A DNA stretch of 64,000 nt. Origin: Phocaeicola massiliensis B84634 = Timone 84634 = DSM 17679 = JCM 13223. GTDB lineage: Bacteria; Bacteroidota; Bacteroidia; Bacteroidales; Bacteroidaceae. This document shows, piece after piece, positions 47,152 to 56,601 of the stretch; positions within the stretch are counted from its first letter, which is position 1, and every line of letters starts with the position of its first letter. A model generated the notes under the pieces. That model had not been told where the DNA came from and ran no database searches. It saw nothing but the letters and a program-made list of their open reading frames with translations. The DNA is taken from positions 60,983 through 124,982 of the forward strand of contig NZ_KB905472.1 in the NCBI RefSeq assembly GCF_000382445.1. Reading direction: 5' to 3'. The position numbers and the translations under genes were made by a program.

Positions 47152-48249
47152 ATGGAACATCCTGAAAATAGTGAAGAATATAAGGGATTGGTCGTCAATG
47201 CGGGCATTGAACAACCATCCATTGTGAATCCTTATTTGAAATTCCGCAAGAAACCGCGTCGCCGTGAGTTTTCTGTGGGAGAGTATGTGGAAGGTATTGT
47301 GAAAGGTAACGTGACCGTCTTGAGTCAGGCCGTGACACTGGTGGAGAGTGTGAAACCCGAACATCAGGCCATCGCTCAGGAGGTTATAGAGAAATGTCTC
47401 CCTTATTCCGGCAGGTCGATTCGTATCGGAATCAGCGGAGTGCCGGGTGCCGGCAAGAGTACCTCCATTGATGTTTTCGGGCTGCATGTGCTCCGACAAG
47501 GAGGAAAGTTGGCTGTCTTGGCCATCGACCCCAGCAGTGAGCGTTCCAAAGGCAGTATCTTGGGCGATAAGACCCGCATGGAGAAACTGTCCGTCCATCC
47601 CAATGCTTTTATCCGCCCCAGCCCCTCGGCAGGTTCGTTGGGCGGAGTGGCACGAAAGACCCGTGAGACGATTATCCTGTGCGAGGCAGGAGGGTTTGAT
47701 AAGATATTCGTCGAAACGGTGGGAGTGGGGCAGAGTGAAACTGCGGTACACTCCATGGTGGATTTCTTTCTGCTGATTCAACTGGCGGGCACGGGAGATG
47801 AATTGCAAGGTATCAAACGGGGTATCATGGAGATGGCGGATGGCATTGTCATCAACAAGGCCGACGGCAACAACATAGAGAAAGCGAAACTGGCAGCGAG
47901 CCATTTTCGGAATGCGCTGCACCTGTTTCCGGCACCCGATTCGGGATGGTCTCCCAAAGTCCTGACTTATTCGGGCTTTTATGGCTTGGGCATCAAGGAG
48001 ATATGGGACATGGTTGATGAGTATTTTGCTTTTGTGAAAGCCAATGGCTATTTTGAACAGCGCCGTAACGAACAGGCAAAATACTGGATGTACGAGTCCA
48101 TCAACGAGCACCTGCGCGACAGTTTTTATAATAATGAGACAATAGCTTCCATGCTGGCTGTGAAGGAAGAGGAAGTGTTGAACGGAAAGCTGACTTCTTT
48201 TGTTGCGGCAAAGAAGTTGCTGGACGCTTATTATGATACGTTGAAGTAA
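47152..48249 (+). CDS. meaB: Methylmalonyl-CoA mutase-associated GTPase MeaB
   Basis: G3E-family GTPase chaperone that protects and loads adenosylcobalamin-dependent methylmalonyl-CoA mutase, part of succinate-propionate metabolism in Bacteroides. The 365-residue protein has P-loop GVPGAGKSTS (about 98-107), DPSSERSKGSILGDKTRM, ETVGVGQSE and the guanine-specificity motif VINKADG. The mutase genes are not in this window. Cotranscribed with the DUF1573 gene. Confidence 0.94.
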   Translation: MEHPENSEEYKGLVVNAGIEQPSIVNPYLKFRKKPRRREFSVGEYVEGIVKGNVTVLSQAVTLVESVKPEHQAIAQEVIEKCLPYSGRSIRIGISGVPGAGKSTSIDVFGLHVLRQGGKLAVLAIDPSSERSKGSILGDKTRMEKLSVHPNAFIRPSPSAGSLGGVARKTRETIILCEAGGFDKIFVETVGVGQSETAVHSMVDFFLLIQLAGTGDELQGIKRGIMEMADGIVINKADGNNIEKAKLAASHFRNALHLFPAPDSGWSPKVLTYSGFYGLGIKEIWDMVDEYFAFVKANGYFEQRRNEQAKYWMYESINEHLRDSFYNNETIASMLAVKEEEVLNGKLTSFVAAKKLLDAYYDTLK

Positions 48250-48250
48250 A

Positions 48251-48406
48251 AAGGGAGTGTGTCAAAACTCAATCGGCCTATCCCATCGTCAGCTGGAGGG
48301 GCAGGGTTTGCCTGCCCGAATGCATAAAGCAAACTGTTTTCGGGCGAGAGAACCTCGCCCCTGCGAACTAAGCGACAGCATTATCCATGTTTTGACACAT
48401 TTCCTT
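48251..48406. repeat. Palindromic repeat element, copy 2
   Basis: About 156 bp. Left end AAGGGAGTGTGTCAAAAC (48251-48268) is matched in inverse at the right end (16 of 18). It shares the outer arms and the inner CCCTGCGAACTAAGCGA stretch with copy 1 (CCCTACGAACTAAACGA) and carries an extra middle segment with GGGGCAGG...CCTGCCC and GGGCGAG...CTCGCCCC hairpins. It starts one base after the meaB stop and fills the gap to the convergent GH89 gene. Confidence 0.75.
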
Positions 48407-48431
48407 ATCTTATGCAGTATACCGTTTTTTT

Positions 48432-50939
48432 TTATTTATCAACCACAACAATACCGGCAGCTTTTTCCGACAAAGAAGTGAGGCGAATAGTCATAATGCA
48501 TCCGTTATTAGCCTGCAAATTTGTAGGTAAAGAGAACCGATAAGTTACTTTTTTACCACATTGCAGTGTTTGAGTATCATGAGAGGAGGTCACAAGTTTC
48601 CCATCTGCTTCCAGTTTGAAGCCGGAAATTTTTATCGTTCCGTTTCCTTTTATTGTTTCTAATGAAAATCCATTCATCTGTTTCAGCATGCGGGCAGAAA
48701 TATTCAGTTTAACCTCTTTCCATTCTTTATCTCCTATATTCCATGTACCTATCATATCCGGCCGATTCAATTTTAAATCCTTTTCCGAAATATCCTTTGA
48801 CAAAGCCATCATTCTTTTGGAAAAATCAATAAGGTCAATCGTTCCCCATTCGTAATCTGTCTTTTTACTATTCTCTACCCAATTACGTTCCCAGGCAGCC
48901 ATATTAAAATCAATTCCTTTGGTACGGCTGGCATAATAGTTTTTCCAACGTTCCAGATAATAACTTCCAATCAGCCCACTCCATATACGAGCTGCATAGT
49001 CATCTACCGGAGGTCCCCAAACAGTAACAATACGCCGCGCATTCATTTCATACTGTTTTTTCTGTTGGGCTGTTTCGGCAACTTTTGAGGCAAAATCCAG
49101 CCACCGATTCAAACGAAGTGTAGGGTGTTTGCTTAAAAGGGCATCCATTCCCAACATCAGCGTTTCGAAACGGCTCTGAAGCAAAACAGCCTGTAAAGTA
49201 TCTCCCAGCAGATACTCCTGGTCAATCATCTTTGTCAGAATTTCAACTTTTCCACCTAGATATTGAGCGGTCATCTCTGCCATATCGATTTGATACATCG
49301 GGTTGTTTCCTAAATCGTCCGCTGCATTCACAAAGCATTCCAAGCCTTTGAAATAGTCTTCGCAAATGTTGATGGAACCGTTCTTCACCATACTCGGCCG
49401 AAGCTGCCAGTTAAAACGAGGATGATCGGTAAATGTGCCATATACCGACTTGAGCAAATAATCCCAGGCACTCATTATATCGGCAGATGTCTTTCCGTAA
49501 CGATTTTCCGAATAGTCTTTCAGCCACTCACGTATTTCTATTTTATGATTACTCCACCCTGCATCCGTAACCAATTCATATAAAACCTCATTGTTTTCAA
49601 TGCCTTCCGGAGCTAATCCATGCGCAATCAGATTCCCTTTATTGGGAGAAGACAATGCCTCAAGATGACCGTTGGCATAAAAATCAAGTATGCCGGTCAT
49701 ACCTACCTTACCTCCCATATTAGGTATCACACTATATACCCATTGCTTATTATAGAAGCCTTTGTAATATTCCCAGTTAACTTCCGAATGCCAGAAATGC
49801 TTATTATAATCAACCGCTAAATCGAGCAGAAGTATTTTATCATCAGGTACTTTCGAAACCAGCGCGCCTAAAGTCTTATAATCCCATATATGTCGCTGAT
49901 ATCCGAACATCCATCCCTGCATTACCCAAACAGCTCCGGCATTGGCTTTTCGGATAGATTCATAAACACTTTTTCCATAAGATGCTGCCATTTCATAACG
50001 TTTCGGATTCCCTTTTTCAGGAAAAGGTATATCCATTTCGTTAAAGCTGTCTACCAAATAATAGTCACATTTACCAAATTCTTTCTCCCATTCACGAATA
50101 AAAGCTGTGCCTATTTTTTTGAATAAAGGCTCTTGAGGAGAAATCATCCAGTTAGAAAAAGCCCCACCCCATTGGGTTTCGACAATTTCCAACTCCGGAT
50201 GGATACGTTTAAATGCCCGGGGGATAAATCCCGGAAATCCCGGACAGATGGGTTTCATATCCAATGACCTCATTCTATCCAAAATCTGATGCTGAAGAGC
50301 AATCTGTTTCTTATGCCAATCCTCATTCAAAGGGCCGTCTATACCACTTATATTTCCCATACGCATCCATGGCAAATGAGCCGGACCGACAAAGTAATGG
50401 TTGATTTCTTCGTCTGTCAGCCCCATTTTCTTCCATACTCTTGCTATGATGGCTTCATAACCGACCAAAGCCAGAGGCATATTAATACCATGCAGAGCCA
50501 TCCAGTCTATCTCTTGTTCCCAACGTTCCCAGTCCCAATAAGGCATAGAATAACCGTAAGTGCAAACATTAAAATAGTAGTGATTAGCAAAAGGAGATAT
50601 TGTTTTCTTTACAGACAAATCCGGCAATTCCTTTGAAGGCATGGCAATACTATTACCTGTCCAAGTATACATGCCTAAATGATTATCTTTTATGTAATCA
50701 TAAAAACCGCGACACAACGAAACATTATCCGAGGCTTGAATACGCAATATTCCTTTCTGCACCTCATACTGATAATATGTAGAGTTCTTTTCCGGTTTCA
50801 GTTTTAATGAGACAGGAATTTCTGATTGCCGGGAAACACGCTGAATTAACTCACGTACTGCAATTGTTCCTTGTGCATGTGCTAAGGTGGATTCTATGAA
50901 GAGATAACAAAGTAATAAAAAAAAGATGTTTTTTTTCAT
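48432..50939 (-). CDS. Alpha-N-acetylglucosaminidase (GH89)
   Basis: Releases terminal alpha-linked N-acetylglucosamine, as in mucin O-glycans or heparan sulfate. The 835-residue secreted protein has a signal peptide (about 1-23, ending AHAQG), the NAGLU N-terminal domain (about 30-110), a TIM barrel (about 115-460) with NVCTYGYSMPYWDWERWEQE, WMALHGINMPLALVGYEA and YYLVDSFNEMDIPF, and a helical C-terminal domain (about 465-720), then a beta tail. It is an orphan: no SusC/SusD or other glycosidase lies beside it. Flanks are repeat elements on both sides. Confidence 0.93.
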   Translation of the reverse strand: MKKNIFFLLLCYLFIESTLAHAQGTIAVRELIQRVSRQSEIPVSLKLKPEKNSTYYQYEVQKGILRIQASDNVSLCRGFYDYIKDNHLGMYTWTGNSIAMPSKELPDLSVKKTISPFANHYYFNVCTYGYSMPYWDWERWEQEIDWMALHGINMPLALVGYEAIIARVWKKMGLTDEEINHYFVGPAHLPWMRMGNISGIDGPLNEDWHKKQIALQHQILDRMRSLDMKPICPGFPGFIPRAFKRIHPELEIVETQWGGAFSNWMISPQEPLFKKIGTAFIREWEKEFGKCDYYLVDSFNEMDIPFPEKGNPKRYEMAASYGKSVYESIRKANAGAVWVMQGWMFGYQRHIWDYKTLGALVSKVPDDKILLLDLAVDYNKHFWHSEVNWEYYKGFYNKQWVYSVIPNMGGKVGMTGILDFYANGHLEALSSPNKGNLIAHGLAPEGIENNEVLYELVTDAGWSNHKIEIREWLKDYSENRYGKTSADIMSAWDYLLKSVYGTFTDHPRFNWQLRPSMVKNGSINICEDYFKGLECFVNAADDLGNNPMYQIDMAEMTAQYLGGKVEILTKMIDQEYLLGDTLQAVLLQSRFETLMLGMDALLSKHPTLRLNRWLDFASKVAETAQQKKQYEMNARRIVTVWGPPVDDYAARIWSGLIGSYYLERWKNYYASRTKGIDFNMAAWERNWVENSKKTDYEWGTIDLIDFSKRMMALSKDISEKDLKLNRPDMIGTWNIGDKEWKEVKLNISARMLKQMNGFSLETIKGNGTIKISGFKLEADGKLVTSSHDTQTLQCGKKVTYRFSLPTNLQANNGCIMTIRLTSLSEKAAGIVVVDK

Positions 50940-51464
50940 GTTTAAGAACTGTTTGAAAATGAAAGTTTAAAATGAAAAGCGTGTTTCCTCTTTCCTCGGA
51001 AATGATTATTTTGGGTTAACAAGTTTAAAATAATTGTATGTTCGACGGATTTGGAAGAAATACTACGGCAAGTTATCAATAAAATCCTGAATGTGCAAGA
51101 GAGAAAACGAAAATATGATTTGATAATTATAGGAGTTTCTGCCGAAAACATACATGCAACAATCGGGTTTGGCAGAGGAAATGTTCGGATTAGCTGTTGT
51201 AAAAGAGCTTTCGAATGAAACTTGAACAGGCTCTGAAAGACTAAAGTGTTTTATCAAAAGAGCAAGGAGTTTTTAGCAAAGACCTTAGTCTTTTTTTTTA
51301 ACTCCAAGGTCTTTTTTGAGGGGTGTTATAGTGCTGAAAAATGAACTTAATGTATTGATAAGCAATGCTTTGGGTGCTTGTTTCTACCTGGTTGGAAAAT
51401 GGTGTTGGGTTTGCAAGGTGGTAATATGGTCAAAGTGCTGAATAACAGTGTATTGACTATTTTG
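50940..51464. other. Gene-poor region upstream of the GH89 gene
   Basis: AT-rich DNA without a convincing gene. A forward frame with no normal start, about 51013-51219, encodes TDLEEILRQVINKILNVQE and may be a decayed coding fragment. A hairpin AAAGACCTT / AAGGTCTTT (51278-51314) followed by T residues looks like a stray terminator. No good GH89 promoter was recognised. Confidence 0.4.
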
Positions 51465-51938
51465 TTTGGGACCACTGGGACCAGGGCCCATCTTTATGCT
51501 TTGGTGGCCCCGGAATTGTGCTCTTGTAAGATGTTATTTGATTGTTTATCAATGTGTTATGTCTGTTTAAAACGGACAAGCAATGGCTTTATGAGAAATA
51601 AGTATACATTTTAATCACATTATCATGTTTCTCGCATTTGTTTTGATATACTCCCCTGCCGGTAAAGTGACAGCATTATCTACAGTTTGGCACACCCTCT
51701 ACTTGTGTTATCGGACTCTTTTCTCCACAGAAGGTGAATTAATTTACTTTTTAGCTGTTGGATATTCCATGCCTCCATCTTTCATTTCCCCCTGTTTAAG
51801 CCTGTTTTCATCCTTCGGTGAAGTGAAAAATACAGTATCTGGGCTTGTACGCTTTATTAGTCTGATAATCAATGTGTTGATGTGTTTTTATGGGGCCGGG
51901 AAAGCATAAAGGTGGGCCCTGGACCCAGTGGTCCCAAA
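51465..51938. mobile_element. MITE-like element with 47-bp inverted repeats
   Basis: The left arm (51465-51511) and the complement of the right arm (51892-51938) agree at 42 of 47 positions; both begin TTTGGGACCACTGGG and contain CAGGGCCCA and CTTTATGCTTT. They enclose about 380 bases without a transposase or credible ORF. Inside, ATCAATGTGTT occurs twice (about 51549 and 51868) and a GTCTGTTT/AAACGGAC hairpin is present. No target duplication was seen. Confidence 0.6.
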
Positions 51939-51983
51939 GATAATGCTTATTTGCCTGATAATAAGCATATTATGTAAAACCAA

Positions 51984-52023
51984 ACAACCTGTTCCGGAGT
52001 TCGTTATCTCTGAGACAGGTTGT
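51984..52023 (-). terminator. Possible terminator of pfkA
   Basis: ACAACCTGT (51984-51992) and ACAGGTTGT (52015-52023) form a 9-bp stem with a large, partly paired loop, 40 bases past the pfkA stop. The T-run on the reverse strand is interrupted. Confidence 0.5.
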
Positions 52024-52062
52024 GTTGGAATATTTTAAATCCTGTAGGGAGTTGTATTCTCT

Positions 52063-53043
52063 TTAAATGGAGAGTTCGTGAAGCACGTTCACCAGTTCTC
52101 TGTCGATGGGCTTGTCGTTTTTGATGGCTTTGACAAAAGGCACATACACAATCTTATCGTCATCAATGCCAATCATCACGTTACGCTGACCTTCGAGCAG
52201 TGCCTGGATGCTGGCTACTCCCATGCGGCTGGCAATGATGCGGTCGTGTGCAGTAGGACGTCCTCCGCGTTGCAAGTGTCCCAAGATGGTGACACGCACA
52301 TCGTACTGGGGATATTCGTTTTTCACACGTTCTGCATAATGCATAGCCCCTCCGGTAAGTTCACTTTCGGCCACCAACACGATGCTGCTGCTTTTTGACT
52401 TGCGGAATCCGTGTTCGATGAATTCTTCCAGTTGGTCCACCTCCGTACTGAATTCGGGGATGATGGCTGCTTCTGCTCCTGCGGCAATAGCGCCGTTCAA
52501 TGCCAGAAAACCTGCATCGCGTCCCATTACCTCGACAAAGAACAGACGTTCGTGAGAGGTGGCGGTATCGCGAATCTTATCCACAGCATCGAGAATGGTA
52601 TTCAAGGCAGTGTCATATCCGATGGTGGTGTCGGTACCGTATAAGTCATTGTCAATCGTTCCCGGAAGTCCGATACACGGTACATCGAACTCTTGTGCAA
52701 ATATACGTGCGCCGGTCAGTGAACCGTCACCGCCGATGATGACCAAAGCATCGATTTCGTGCTTTTTCATGTTCTCGTATGCTTGTGCACGTCCTTCGGG
52801 TGTTGTGAATTCCTTGCAGCGGGCGGTTTTTAGGATAGTACCTCCCATTTGTATGATGTTGCTGACATTTTGGCTTTTGAATTCCTGAATTTCATCTGTT
52901 ACCAAGCCCTTGTATCCTCTATAAATGCCATATACTTTCAGGCCGTTATAGATGGCAGAGCGTGTCACTGCGCGAATGGCGGCGTTCATTCCCGGAGCAT
53001 CACCTCCGGATGTTAAAATACCGATACTTTTAATCGTTCCCAT
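52063..53043 (-). CDS. pfkA: ATP-dependent 6-phosphofructokinase
   Basis: Phosphorylates fructose-6-phosphate in glycolysis. The 326-residue protein has the ATP-binding [31 protein letters not shown], the substrate/catalytic [11 protein letters not shown] (catalytic Asp in TIDND) and [10 protein letters not shown] motifs. The GGDGS motif (Gly after GGD) points to ATP rather than pyrophosphate as donor. Single gene with its own promoter. Confidence 0.96.
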   Translation of the reverse strand: MGTIKSIGILTSGGDAPGMNAAIRAVTRSAIYNGLKVYGIYRGYKGLVTDEIQEFKSQNVSNIIQMGGTILKTARCKEFTTPEGRAQAYENMKKHEIDALVIIGGDGSLTGARIFAQEFDVPCIGLPGTIDNDLYGTDTTIGYDTALNTILDAVDKIRDTATSHERLFFVEVMGRDAGFLALNGAIAAGAEAAIIPEFSTEVDQLEEFIEHGFRKSKSSSIVLVAESELTGGAMHYAERVKNEYPQYDVRVTILGHLQRGGRPTAHDRIIASRMGVASIQALLEGQRNVMIGIDDDKIVYVPFVKAIKNDKPIDRELVNVLHELSI

Positions 53044-53071
53044 AAATACCCATTTTAATGTTTTTATGATG

Positions 53072-53079
53072 CAAAGTTA
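53072..53079 (-). promoter_or_regulatory. -7 box TAACTTTG of pfkA
   Basis: Exact reverse-strand consensus 28 bases before the pfkA ATG. No matching -33 box. Confidence 0.5.
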
Positions 53080-53109
53080 GCAATTTATCACTTGGACAGC
53101 GATAAAATA

Positions 53110-53991
53110 TTATTTTTTATTGGTCTGTTTTTCGTTTAGGATAACCTTTTTACACTCTTCCATCAACCATTTGGGAGTAGAAGTGGCTCCGCAAATGCCG
53201 ATGGAATGGACATCCTTCAGCAGGTTGCGGTCTATTTCCTCCGGTTGGTCGATGAGGTAGGAGTTGGGGTTTACCTTTTTACATTCCTGAAACAAGATTT
53301 TCCCATTGGAGCTTTTGCGGCCGCAAACGAAGAAAATGAGATCGTGTGCTGCCGCAAATTTACGGATGTTCGGCATACGGTTGGCTACTTGCCGGCAAAT
53401 GGTGTCGAAGTATTCAAAGGAGGCTTCGGGCGATATGTGTTCCTTGATATATTCCACAATCTGCCAGAACTCTTCCAAAGATTTCGTGGTCTGTGAATAC
53501 AGCCGGATATCTTTGTTGAAGTCCAGCTGCACCACTTCCTCCGGTTTTTCTATGACAATCGCTTTCCCGTGTGTCTGTCCCACCAGTCCGAGCACTTCGG
53601 CGTGTCCGTTTTTCCCGTAAATCACGATTTGTGTGTCGTGGCTGTCGGGGGTGTTGTCAAATTCCTGTTTGATGCGTTTTTGCAGCCGCAATACCACGGG
53701 GCAGGTTGCATCGATGATTTCGATATGGTTGGCTTTTGCCAGTGCGTATGTTTCAGGCGGTTCTCCATGAGCGCGGAGCAGCACCTTGGCGTTATGCAGC
53801 CGGGCGAATTCTTCGTGGTTGATGGTGATGAGGCCCATCTTTTTCAGACGTTCGCATTCTTGTCCGTTGTGCACAATGTCTCCCAGGCAATAGAGCGTGG
53901 TGCCCTTTGCCAATTCCTCTTCTGCTTTTTTGATGGCGGTGGTTACGCCGAAGCAGAAGCCCGAACCTTCGTCTATCTCTACATTAACCAT
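53110..53991 (-). CDS. ispH: 4-hydroxy-3-methylbut-2-enyl diphosphate reductase
   Basis: Last step of the MEP isoprenoid pathway; [4Fe-4S] enzyme. From MVNVEIDEG (53991) the protein is 293 residues. It has the cluster cysteines in GFCFGV, DATCPVV and GICGATSTP, the DIVHNGQE segment and the [10 protein letters not shown] motif. A longer start (54039) would lie deep within cmk and add 16 residues outside the family. It overlaps the cmk end by eight bases, so the two are coupled. Confidence 0.96.
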   Translation of the reverse strand: MVNVEIDEGSGFCFGVTTAIKKAEEELAKGTTLYCLGDIVHNGQECERLKKMGLITINHEEFARLHNAKVLLRAHGEPPETYALAKANHIEIIDATCPVVLRLQKRIKQEFDNTPDSHDTQIVIYGKNGHAEVLGLVGQTHGKAIVIEKPEEVVQLDFNKDIRLYSQTTKSLEEFWQIVEYIKEHISPEASFEYFDTICRQVANRMPNIRKFAAAHDLIFFVCGRKSSNGKILFQECKKVNPNSYLIDQPEEIDRNLLKDVHSIGICGATSTPKWLMEECKKVILNEKQTNKK

Positions 53992-54673
53992 TGGTTGCTT
54001 TTTGGAATTGTTCTGCCAGCCATTGTTTCTGTTCGGCAATGGTCATGTGGCTGTTGTCCAACAAAATAGCATCTTCGGCTTTCCTCAAGGGACCGACTTC
54101 CCGGTTTTGGTCGATATAATCACGCTCTTCCACGTTTTTCAATATTTCGTCGTAAGAAGCCGGCCGGCCTTTTGCTTTCAGTTCGTCGTATCGGCGCCGG
54201 GCGCGGATGTCGGCAGAGGCGGTTACGAAAATCTTCAGTTCGGCATCAGGAAAAACCACGGTTCCGATATCGCGTCCGTCCATCACAATTCCTTTCTGCC
54301 TGCCCATTTCCTGTTGCTGTTTCACCAATGCCTCCCGAACAAATCCGAGGGCGGCAACCGGGCTTACGTGTGAAGAAACTTCCATGGTCCGGATGCGTTC
54401 TTCCACCTCTTCGCCGTTCAGCAAGGTGACAGGACGCTGGGTTTCCGGGTTCAGCCGGAAAGAAATCCTGATGTCGGGCAGGCTGTTTCGGAGCTCCTCC
54501 TCCCGGATGCCGCTGTCTGTAAACAACCCGTTGTCGAGGCAGTATAAAGTAACGGCACGATACATGGCACCGCTATCTATATATATGTATCCTATTTCAC
54601 GTGCCAAATCTTTGGCCATTGTGCTTTTTCCGCAAGACGAGTAACCGTCGATGGCTATTGTTATTTTTTTCAT
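53984..54673 (-). CDS. cmk: Cytidylate kinase
   Basis: Phosphorylates CMP and dCMP. The 229-residue protein has P-loop [52 protein letters not shown] and the LID-type ARRRYDEL. First gene of a cmk-ispH operon. Confidence 0.96.
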   Translation of the reverse strand: MKKITIAIDGYSSCGKSTMAKDLAREIGYIYIDSGAMYRAVTLYCLDNGLFTDSGIREEELRNSLPDIRISFRLNPETQRPVTLLNGEEVEERIRTMEVSSHVSPVAALGFVREALVKQQQEMGRQKGIVMDGRDIGTVVFPDAELKIFVTASADIRARRRYDELKAKGRPASYDEILKNVEERDYIDQNREVGPLRKAEDAILLDNSHMTIAEQKQWLAEQFQKATNG

Positions 54674-54714
54674 ATATAATTAATGTATAGATGAGTATAT
54701 TGCTATATGCGGTT

Positions 54715-54722
54715 CAAAGATA
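54715..54722 (-). promoter_or_regulatory. -7 box TATCTTTG of cmk-ispH
   Basis: Exact reverse-strand consensus 41 bases before the cmk ATG. Confidence 0.55.
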
Positions 54723-54818
54723 GGGAAAAGTTAGGTGCCCTTCCATGAAAAAGAATTAAAATATAATGAATTAGCAAATTTTTACGGTGAAAATACTTTT
54801 TGTTTAAAAGAAAAGTAC

Positions 54819-54826
54819 TACATTTG
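54819..54826 (+). promoter_or_regulatory. -7 box TACATTTG of tonB
   Basis: Exact forward consensus 37 bases before ATG 54864; a TTTG 16 bases upstream is slightly close for a -33 box. Confidence 0.55.
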
Positions 54827-54863
54827 CCTTGAATGAGAAACACTTAATTTTAAACAACAATTT

Positions 54864-55547
54864 ATGGAAGTTAAAAAATCGCCCAAAGCAGATCTTGAAG
54901 GTAAAAAAAGTACCTGGCTGCTAATCGGTTATGTGTTTATCTTAGCTCTTATGTTTGTCGCTTTCGAATGGACTGAACGCGATAAGCAGGTGACTACAGA
55001 TACAGGTATGGCCGCAGTTGTATTTGAAGAAGAAATGGTTCCTATCACAGAACAGGAAGAACAGCAACAAGCTCCTCCTCCCGAAGTACCTAAAGCGGAA
55101 GAAATTATTGAAATCGTAGAAAATGATGCTAAAGTAGAAGAAACCGTTATTCAGGCATCAGATGATACGGAAAAAGCTGTGGAAGTTAAATATACACCGG
55201 TTGTAGTAGAAGAGGAAGAACCGGAAGAACAACAGATTTTCCAGATTGTAGAAGAAATGCCCGAATTCCCCGGCGGTATGGGAGAATGTTTGAAGTTCTT
55301 GATGAAGAATGCAAAATATCCGACCATCTCTCAGGAAAACGGTGTGCAGGGTAAAGTATCAGTGAAGTTCGTTATCGAAAAAGACGGTTCTATTGCTGAT
55401 CCGGTTGTTGTTCGCGGTGTAGACCCTTACTTGGATAAAGAGGCTCTGCGTGTAGTGAAGTCAATGCCGAAATGGAAACCCGGTAAACAACGTGGTAAAC
55501 CGGTACGTGTAAGTTATACCGTGCCCGTAATCTTTAAATTACAGTAA
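54864..55547 (+). CDS. tonB: Energy transducer TonB
   Basis: Transmits inner-membrane proton-motive force to outer-membrane receptors. The 227-residue protein has a short cytoplasmic N-terminus, one transmembrane helix (about 18-35), a Glu/Pro/Val-rich periplasmic linker (about 50-130) and a C-terminal TonB domain (about 145-227) with YPTISQENGVQGKVSVKFVI and VVKSMPKWKPGKQRGKPVRV. Ends at a strong terminator. The ExbB/ExbD genes lie 2.2 kb on. Confidence 0.93.
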   Translation: MEVKKSPKADLEGKKSTWLLIGYVFILALMFVAFEWTERDKQVTTDTGMAAVVFEEEMVPITEQEEQQQAPPPEVPKAEEIIEIVENDAKVEETVIQASDDTEKAVEVKYTPVVVEEEEPEEQQIFQIVEEMPEFPGGMGECLKFLMKNAKYPTISQENGVQGKVSVKFVIEKDGSIADPVVVRGVDPYLDKEALRVVKSMPKWKPGKQRGKPVRVSYTVPVIFKLQ

Positions 55548-55567
55548 TCTTTGGATAAAAATCATGA

Positions 55568-55598
55568 AGAGGCTGCTCATTGGGTAGCCTCTTTTTTT
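55568..55598 (+). terminator. Terminator of tonB
   Basis: AGAGGCT (55568-55574) pairs with AGCCTCT (55586-55592) around GCTCATTGGGT, followed by seven T residues. Confidence 0.9.
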
Positions 55599-55623
55599 AG
55601 TAATATATTTAATTCTTTTTCTT

Positions 55624-56601
55624 ATGGCTTTTTTAGCAACCGAATTGTCGGATAAGATCAACGGCTATCTTTCTGAAATGCCTTATATGCGTGAACCGAA
55701 AGGGCTGTATGCTCCTATTGAATATGTATTATCGTTGGGTGGAAAGCGGATTCGTCCTGTCTTGATGTTGCTTGCTTATAATATGTATAAGGAAGATGTG
55801 GACTGTATTTTGCCGCAGGCGGCAGGTATCGAGACTTATCATAATTATACTTTATTGCATGACGACCTGATGGACAAGGCTGATATGCGCCGCAATAAAC
55901 CTACTGTTCATAAAGTATGGGATGACAACACGGCAATCTTGTCGGGAGACGCTATGTTGGTATTGGCTTACCGCCTGATGGCTGATTGTCAGGAAAAGTA
56001 TTTGAAGCGGGTGATGGATATCTTTACACAGACGGCTTTGGAAATATGCGAAGGACAGCAATGGGATATGGAATTTGAAACACGTACGGATGTGACTGTA
56101 CCGGAATATATAGAAATGATTCGTCTGAAAACGTCTGTCTTGTTATCGGCGGCATTGAAAATCGGTGCCGTTTTGGGGGATGCTTCCGAGGAGGATGCCC
56201 GCAAACTTTATGATTTCGGCATTCAGATGGGACTGGCCTTCCAGTTGCAAGACGATTATCTGGATGTGTATGGTGATCCCAAGGTGTTTGGAAAGAATAT
56301 CGGGGGGGATATCTTATGTAATAAGAAAACCTTTATGCTGATAAACGCATTGGCCTTGGGCAATCCGCGGCAGAAGGAAGAGCTGGACCGATGGATTTCG
56401 TGTGCGGAGTATTGCCCGGAAGAAAAGATTAAAGCTGTGACGGGAATCTATAATGAGATTGGCATTGATAAAATCTGCGATGAAAAAATCAATGAATATT
56501 ACGCAAAAGGGCTGGCTTTGCTGGATGGTGTGAGTCTGCCGGCAGAGAGAAAAGAAGAGTTAAAGTCTTTTGTTTGTCGTTTAATGAATAGAAAAGTGTG
56601 A
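55624..56601 (+). CDS. Polyprenyl diphosphate synthase (trans-isoprenyl type)
   Basis: Elongates allylic diphosphates with isopentenyl diphosphate, probably for the menaquinone side chain or undecaprenyl precursors. The 325-residue protein has LGGKRIRPVL, the first Asp-rich motif LLHDDLMDKADMRR, and the second FQLQDDYLDVYGD. Product length cannot be set from sequence alone. The last four bases overlap the tatD start. Confidence 0.93.
   Translation: MAFLATELSDKINGYLSEMPYMREPKGLYAPIEYVLSLGGKRIRPVLMLLAYNMYKEDVDCILPQAAGIETYHNYTLLHDDLMDKADMRRNKPTVHKVWDDNTAILSGDAMLVLAYRLMADCQEKYLKRVMDIFTQTALEICEGQQWDMEFETRTDVTVPEYIEMIRLKTSVLLSAALKIGAVLGDASEEDARKLYDFGIQMGLAFQLQDDYLDVYGDPKVFGKNIGGDILCNKKTFMLINALALGNPRQKEELDRWISCAEYCPEEKIKAVTGIYNEIGIDKICDEKINEYYAKGLALLDGVSLPAERKEELKSFVCRLMNRKV

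Noticed and set aside
47038..48111. 357-codon reverse frame opposite meaB
   Set aside because: Shadow of meaB, which has all GTPase motifs.
51378..51909. Two short forward frames inside the MITE-like region
   Set aside because: They overlap the inverted arms, have no protein character and are explained by the repeat.
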